Assembly (NCBI GenBank): GCA_025353435.1
Contig: JANXQR010000519.1
Span: forward strand, 1-10,685
Length of the DNA stretch: 10,685 nucleotides
Direction of reading: 5' to 3'
Source: Acidobacteriota bacterium
GTDB taxonomy: Bacteria; Acidobacteriota; Terriglobia; Terriglobales; Acidobacteriaceae
Shown one piece after another: positions 6,872 to 10,685 of the stretch. The position numbers were made by a program, and so were the translations under genes. Numbering within the stretch: position 1 is the stretch's first letter; the number at the start of each line of letters is the position of its first letter. A model generated the notes under the pieces. The model was not told where the DNA came from. It ran no database searches and saw nothing but the letters and a program-made list of their open reading frames with translations.

Positions 6872-8722
6872 ATGCATGCGCGCACCCCAAATCTCTTATC
6901 CTGCATTCTCTCATCGTTCATTTCGTTATTGATCCTCTCGCCCGCGACAATGATCGCCCAGGAAGCGCCGAAGCCCACAGCCAAGGCCGTTCCTTCGGCC
7001 GACTCTCCGGCGCGATGGGACTTCTTTGCTGGATACAGTTATCTTGCTCCCAAAGCAACTGTCGTCTCGGAGAATTCGAATCACCAATTCGTCCCCTCCA
7101 GCTTCAAGGCTTCCTCGGCCGGATTGATCTTCAGCGGTGCCCGCTACTTTAACAATTATCTGGGCGCACAGTTGGAAGGGAGCACGCACGATACGTTCAC
7201 CAATTCCGCCGGTAGCAACAGCGGATTCATGATCCTGCAGACCGGTCTTATCGCACGATTTCCATTCGACGAGATTACACCTTTCGTTCACGGGCTTGTG
7301 GGCGGTGCCTACGTTGGTGGGCCCATGCATCAACCCTATAGGTGGGGCCCGGCTTTGACCATTGGAGGTGGCATGGACTACGAGACGCCATTCTTCAATC
7401 ATCGCCTTGCGATTCGCCTTTTCCAGGCTGATTTCCAGTACATTCACGAAAACTGGGGACCGGCTCATCGCAACGATGCTGGCGAGTGGATCTACGGCGG
7501 CCGTGGCAACATTAACACTGCGCGCCTGAGTACCGGCCTGGTGTTTCACGTAGGCAGCATTTCGCCGCCGCCACAGTTGACCGTTGCCTGCTCAGCCAAT
7601 CCCACGTCGGTTTTCCCCGGTGATCCCGTCAACCTCACCGCTTCCGTTGGCTCGTCCGATCCTAAACTGAACCTGATTTATGGATGGTCCGGTGACGGCG
7701 TCAAGGGTGATGGCGCTCATGCCACCATGGATACTTCGAACTTGACCGCAGGTGCTCACACAATTAAATGCGACGCCAAGGAAGGCAAGCCGGGCAAGGA
7801 AGGATTGAAGCCGTGGGAGGTTGCCACGCAAGGTTCGACCACATTCACTGTCAAAGAGTTTGAGCCTCCAACGATTAGTTGCTCAGCCAACCCCACCACC
7901 ATCAAGCCGGGTGACAGTTCCACAATCACCTGCCAGGCAACGAGCCCGCAGAACCGCCCGCTCACCTACACCTATACGGCATCTTCCGGCACCGTAAATG
8001 GCGCTGGCAACACCGCAACATTCTCGTCGACGGGCGCTCCAACGGGCCCAGTTTCGATAACCGGCAACGTGGCCGACGACAAGGCCCACAGCGCGTCGTC
8101 AAACGCCATGTTGACGATCGAAGCTCCGCCGACACCTCCGCTGCCGCACACGCAGGCGCTCTGCTCCATCAACTTCAGTAACGACAAGAAGCGGCCTTCG
8201 CGCGTCGACAACGAAGCCAAAGCCTGCCTCGATGAAGTGGCGCTCGACCTTCAGAAGCGAACCGACGCCAAAGCCGTGATCGTGGGTGAGTCAACCGCCA
8301 TAGAAAAGGCAGTGCAGGAAAAGGCCGAGAAGCTGAATGCAAAACGAAAGCATCCCAAGGACGTAGAAAACACGGCGGCGCAGCGTGCGGTCAACACCAG
8401 GGAGTACCTGGTCACAGACAAGGGCGTCGATCCTTCGCGCATCTCCGTGGCCACCGGTTCGGGCGATGAACAGAAGGTGGAGAATTACCTCGTGCCCGCA
8501 GGCGCGACCTTCTCCTCAGACGTGCAGGGAACGTCGCCAGTTGATGAGTCAGCGGTAAAGCCTCAGGTGCGCAAGCCCCTTCCCATGAGGCAGCACAAGC
8601 ATGCGTCAACCAAGAGCCATGCGAGCCTCGAGAAGCCCGCCAGTCTGAGGAGGCATGCCAGCTCGAGTATGCGTTCCGGCTTGAAGAAGCATGCCAGTTT
8701 GAAAAAACGCGCGAAAAAGTAG
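6872..8722 (+). CDS. Outer-membrane beta-barrel / Ig-like / OmpA-like protein with cationic repeat tail
   Basis: This 616-residue protein reads as a chain of modules. A signal peptide (1-30) has a hydrophobic core around CILSSFISLLIL and ends near IAQ. Residues 48-228 look like an OmpA-type eight-stranded barrel: WDFFAGYSYLAP opens it, alternating aromatic strands follow, and STGLVFHVG closes it. Two related Ig-like domains follow (about 236-328 and 333-417), each starting CSANPT with a second Cys downstream (C240/C300, C337/C354). Residues 428-547 resemble an OmpA C-terminal domain: CSINFSNDKKRP, AQRAVNTREYLVTDKGVDPS and NYLVPAGATF. The usual GHTD peptidoglycan site reads GEST (472-475), although R505 of the RA motif is kept. 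Residues 577-616 are basic hexapeptide repeats. It probably anchors the outer membrane to the cell wall or surface polymer. ATG 6872 follows GGGAGA by 9 bases. A terminator lies 93 bases after the stop, so it is probably monocistronic. Confidence 0.7.
   Translation: MHARTPNLLSCILSSFISLLILSPATMIAQEAPKPTAKAVPSADSPARWDFFAGYSYLAPKATVVSENSNHQFVPSSFKASSAGLIFSGARYFNNYLGAQLEGSTHDTFTNSAGSNSGFMILQTGLIARFPFDEITPFVHGLVGGAYVGGPMHQPYRWGPALTIGGGMDYETPFFNHRLAIRLFQADFQYIHENWGPAHRNDAGEWIYGGRGNINTARLSTGLVFHVGSISPPPQLTVACSANPTSVFPGDPVNLTASVGSSDPKLNLIYGWSGDGVKGDGAHATMDTSNLTAGAHTIKCDAKEGKPGKEGLKPWEVATQGSTTFTVKEFEPPTISCSANPTTIKPGDSSTITCQATSPQNRPLTYTYTASSGTVNGAGNTATFSSTGAPTGPVSITGNVADDKAHSASSNAMLTIEAPPTPPLPHTQALCSINFSNDKKRPSRVDNEAKACLDEVALDLQKRTDAKAVIVGESTAIEKAVQEKAEKLNAKRKHPKDVENTAAQRAVNTREYLVTDKGVDPSRISVATGSGDEQKVENYLVPAGATFSSDVQGTSPVDESAVKPQVRKPLPMRQHKHASTKSHASLEKPASLRRHASSSMRSGLKKHASLKKRAKK
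8600..8707 (+). repeat. Six tandem 18-base repeats encoding basic hexapeptides
   Basis: Residues 577-612 of the OmpA-like protein divide exactly into six hexapeptides: HASTKS, HASLEK, PASLRR, HASSSM, RSGLKK, HASLKK, then RAKK. The consensus is HASLKK. At DNA level four of the six units begin CATGC, so the repeat arose by 18-base duplication and then diverged. The tail is strongly positively charged. Confidence 0.75.
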
Positions 8723-9163
8723 CAGCTTACGCCTATCGTCGAGTCACTAATTCGACGAGCAATCAATCGCTGTTTGATCGAGGCCCGCAGGCAAAAAAGA
8801 CCCTCCCGACTCCTGAGGCCAGCAGACTATTCCGCTGGCCTCTCTTTTCCAGCCTCTTCGCATAGTGCCAAGCCCCGTCCTCGGTTGCTGGAAATCTAAA
8901 AAAACTTCAAGGTCAAACGGCCATGCGCGCTTCCCTATGCACGAAAATTCCGCAATGTCTGACCAGCCGTCGGTCAATTCGAGTAAATTCAAGAGTGAGA
9001 GAGACGATTTTTTCGGTGTATTGGCAGTATCCGCAGACAGGCACTTCTCCTTATGCATCACATCGCGGAGCTTGGCCTGAACGCGACGCCTCACAATTGC
9101 AGCTGCTTGAAGTCTTCCACGCGCAAAAGGACGAAATTTACCGATAACAGGACAAGTGAAACC
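8723..9163. other. 441-base intergenic region before gmd
   Basis: It holds a small hairpin just after the stop (TCGTCGA 8736-8742 / TCGACGA 8752-8758, 9-base loop) and the intrinsic terminator at 8815-8848. Beyond the terminator, 8849-9163 must contain the gmd promoter, but I cannot pick a convincing -35/-10 pair. The gmd frame stays open back to ATG 9053, yet those extra 37 residues do not look like the family and the upstream bases give no good ribosome-binding site. No RNA gene or conserved riboswitch motif is recognised. Confidence 0.5.
8815..8848 (+). terminator. Intrinsic terminator after the OmpA-like gene
   Basis: GAGGCCAGC (8815-8823) pairs perfectly with GCTGGCCTC (8834-8842) across a 10-base loop, followed by TCTTTT. 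The stem is nine base pairs and GC-rich. It ends the upstream transcript and isolates gmd, which must therefore have its own promoter. Confidence 0.8.
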
Positions 9164-10249
9164 TTGAAGAAAGCACTCATTACCGGAATAACAGGGCAGG
9201 ATGGCGCCTATCTTGCCGAATTTCTGATGTCCAAAGGATACGAGGTCCACGGCATCAAGCGCCGCACCTCATTGTTCAATACCAATCGCATCGATCACCT
9301 CTACCAGGATCCGCACGAGAACGCGCCGCGACTGGTGCTCCATTATGGCGATCTCACTGACGCAAGTGGGCTTATCCAAGTGGTACAGAAGGTGCGGCCC
9401 GACGAAATCTACAACCTCGCCGCGCAGAGCCACGTCAAAGTCTCCTTCGAGGAGCCCGAGTACACTGCCAACTCCGACGCGCTCGGAACCCTTCGTCTTC
9501 TTGAGGCGATCCGAATCACCGGCATGGAGAAGGTCACGCGCTTCTACCAGGCATCGACTTCTGAGTTGTATGGCCTCGTGCAGGAATCGCCGCAATCGGA
9601 AACGACGCCCTTCTATCCGCGCTCTCCATACGCGGTGGCAAAGCTTTACGCGTATTGGATCACGGTGAACTATCGCGAGGCCTATGGCATTTACGCCTGC
9701 AACGGGATACTGTTCAACCACGAGTCGCCGACGCGCGGTGAAACATTCGTGACGCGCAAGATCACCCGGGCACTCGCTCGCATCAAAGTCGGGCTGCAGC
9801 GCCGCCTTTTCCTCGGAAATATGGACGCGCTGCGGGACTGGGGACATGCACGCGATTACGTTGAAATGCAGTGGCTCATGCTTCAGCAGACCACTCCCAA
9901 GGACTACGTGATCGCCACCGGCGAGCAGCACAGCGTCCGCGAATTTGTCGAGGTAGCGGCCCGCCTCCTCGGCATGGAGATCACCTGGCAAGGCTCGGGC
10001 GCGGAAGAAAAAGGCTTCGACCAAAATGGCAATGAGGTCGTTGCTGTCGATCCCCGCTACTATCGTCCCACTGAGGTCGAATCCTTGCTCGGAAATCCGA
10101 CCAAGGCCAAAACCGAGCTGGGATGGGAGCCGCGCACCAAGTTTGCGGAGTTAGTCCAGGAAATGGTCTCCGCTGATCTCGAACTCGCCGAAAAGGATGC
10201 GCTCGTCAGCAAACACGGCTATACCGTCTTCAATTACCACGAAAACTGA
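9164..10249 (+). CDS. gmd: GDP-mannose 4,6-dehydratase
   Basis: The enzyme converts GDP-D-mannose to GDP-4-keto-6-deoxy-D-mannose in the cytosol, the branch point to GDP-L-fucose, GDP-D-rhamnose, GDP-perosamine and related donors. It is an extended SDR-family protein. The NADP-binding loop GITGQDG (8-14) is followed by KGYEVHGIKRRTSLFNTNRI. Catalytic residues fall at exactly the E. coli Gmd positions: T132 and E134 in STSELYG, Y156 and K160 in YAVAK. LFNHESPTRGETFVTRKI and LGNMDALRDWGHARDYVEMQ are near-identical to the family, as is VDPRYYRPTEVE. It has 361 residues against about 373 in E. coli; the loop after EEKG is shorter by about a dozen. TTG 9164 is chosen because KKALITG matches the family N-terminus, AGGA lies at 9149-9152, and no closer in-frame ATG or GTG exists; the next candidate is ATG 9053. 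No fcl or rmd gene follows within the window. Confidence 0.93.
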   Translation: MKKALITGITGQDGAYLAEFLMSKGYEVHGIKRRTSLFNTNRIDHLYQDPHENAPRLVLHYGDLTDASGLIQVVQKVRPDEIYNLAAQSHVKVSFEEPEYTANSDALGTLRLLEAIRITGMEKVTRFYQASTSELYGLVQESPQSETTPFYPRSPYAVAKLYAYWITVNYREAYGIYACNGILFNHESPTRGETFVTRKITRALARIKVGLQRRLFLGNMDALRDWGHARDYVEMQWLMLQQTTPKDYVIATGEQHSVREFVEVAARLLGMEITWQGSGAEEKGFDQNGNEVVAVDPRYYRPTEVESLLGNPTKAKTELGWEPRTKFAELVQEMVSADLELAEKDALVSKHGYTVFNYHEN

Positions 10250-10281
10250 TTCCCAATGATTCCTCAAATGGTTGCCGAAGC

Positions 10282-10309
10282 GAGCCGCCAGTCTCTTCCC
10301 TGACGGCTC
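10282..10309 (+). terminator. Hairpin 33 bases after gmd, possible terminator without a T tract
   Basis: GAGCCGCCAG (10282-10291) pairs with CTGACGGCTC (10300-10309) with one mismatch across an 8-base loop. No run of T follows, so it may be a weak or Rho-assisted terminator, or an mRNA 3'-end stabiliser. Confidence 0.4.
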
Positions 10310-10477
10310 CCAGGCCTGCTGCTCCGTTGACCGTTCCGGCTCACGCCTTCGCAATCGCCGTCAAGCGCCGGCCGCCTCCTGCCCCAACAATCTCCGAAAC
10401 TCCCTGCTCAATAAAATCGACCACGCAACTTTCTTCTGGCGATCGTGTCTAAGCAATCGGCAGCTGCTTGGCAGCCC

Positions 10478-10600
10478 GAAATTGTCCGGGTGACACATTT
10501 CCGGACACTAAGACAGGGCTCTGCAGCTTTCCTGGTCGCGCCAAAACTCAGCCCCAGCTGATACCGCCCCGGGCGGATGCCTCAACGGAAATTGTCTTAG
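10478..10600. repeat. Interlocking short repeats resembling an insertion-sequence end
   Basis: Within 123 bases there are three linked repeats. TGTCCGG (10483-10489) is inverted as CCGGACA (10501-10507). Immediately adjoining it, CTAAGACA (10508-10515) is inverted as TGTCTTAG (10593-10600). GAAATTGTC occurs directly at 10478-10486 and 10588-10596. Multiple short transposase-binding repeats beginning TGT are typical of IS21-like ends; here the element would start near 10483 and run off the right edge. No transposase can be recognised in what remains. Confidence 0.35.
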
Positions 10601-10685
10601 CGGGATTTGCGTTTGATCCGGATCGTTGCCATGATCCGGCTGGAAGCGATTCTTCAAGGACTGAAGGCAGTTCGCGGCAAACTTC

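Larger units (their letters stand above)
10250..10685. other. 436-base region after gmd with no convincing gene
   Basis: It contains a hairpin at 10282-10309, an interlocking repeat cluster at 10478-10600, a GC palindrome CCGCCC-C-GGGCGG (10564-10576), and a plus-strand frame open from 10601 to the right edge. That frame includes TTG 10607, TTG 10613 and ATG 10631 and reads MIRLEAILQGLKAVRGKL from the ATG. It is too short to identify and has no clear ribosome-binding site; it could be the start of a gene continuing outside the window. Confidence 0.45.

Noticed and set aside
6775..7152. 125-codon plus-strand frame overlapping the start of the OmpA-like gene
   Set aside because: It overlaps the signal peptide and barrel coding region in another frame and has no domain features; it is a shadow.
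9269..10024. 251-codon minus-strand frame opposite gmd
   Set aside because: gmd on the plus strand is certain, and the opposite frame is open only because of codon bias.
1..10685. CRISPR array, tRNA or rRNA genes, c-di-GMP or other riboswitches
   Set aside because: No regularly spaced repeats, cloverleaf, rRNA or known riboswitch core was seen in any intergenic stretch.

Overview
The window looks like a chromosomal exopolysaccharide / cell-envelope region of a Gram-negative soil bacterium, most likely an Acidobacteriota (Terriglobia-type). That placement is inferred: base composition is moderate (about 55 % GC by eye), and the gene types fit together in that group (a Wza-type exporter with an SLBB repeat, a Wzy-like protein, a secreted pectate-lyase-fold protein, a PagL-like barrel with a long N-terminal half, and a barrel + Ig-like + OmpA-like protein ending in the distinctive NYLVPAGATF). 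No 16S or other taxonomic marker is present.

Left part (2-4376, + strand): the 3' end of a polysaccharide export protein, then a multi-pass Wzy/O-antigen-ligase-like protein, then a GT-B glycosyltransferase. Gaps of 21 and 24 bases point to one transcript for polymerisation, assembly and export of a surface polysaccharide. After a 139-base gap comes a secreted right-handed beta-helix protein of the pectate-lyase superfamily with a clear ribosome-binding site.

Middle (4403-6283): a 156-base element with 18-base imperfect terminal inverted repeats, which I read as a MITE-like mobile element. It fills most of the space between two convergent genes, and its right end supplies the TAG stop codon of the minus-strand gene. 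That gene encodes a 575-residue outer-membrane protein whose C-terminal part is PagL-like (lipid A deacylase family). A 588-base divergent intergenic region follows.

Right part (6872-10249, + strand): a 616-residue envelope protein (beta-barrel, two Ig-like domains, degenerate OmpA-like domain, and a very basic C-terminal tail built of six tandem hexapeptides), closed by a strong intrinsic terminator. Then comes gmd, GDP-mannose 4,6-dehydratase, most likely starting at a TTG codon; it would supply GDP-4-keto-6-deoxymannose, the precursor of GDP-fucose, GDP-rhamnose and similar sugars, for the polysaccharide. The last 436 bases carry no convincing gene but hold interlocking short repeats that look like an insertion-sequence end running off the window.

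I see no complete undescribed system. The points most worth a second look are the MITE-like element that donates a stop codon, the cationic hexapeptide tail on the OmpA-like protein, the glycosyltransferase lacking both EX7E glutamates, and the PagL-like protein with H-S-D in place of the H-S-E triad.
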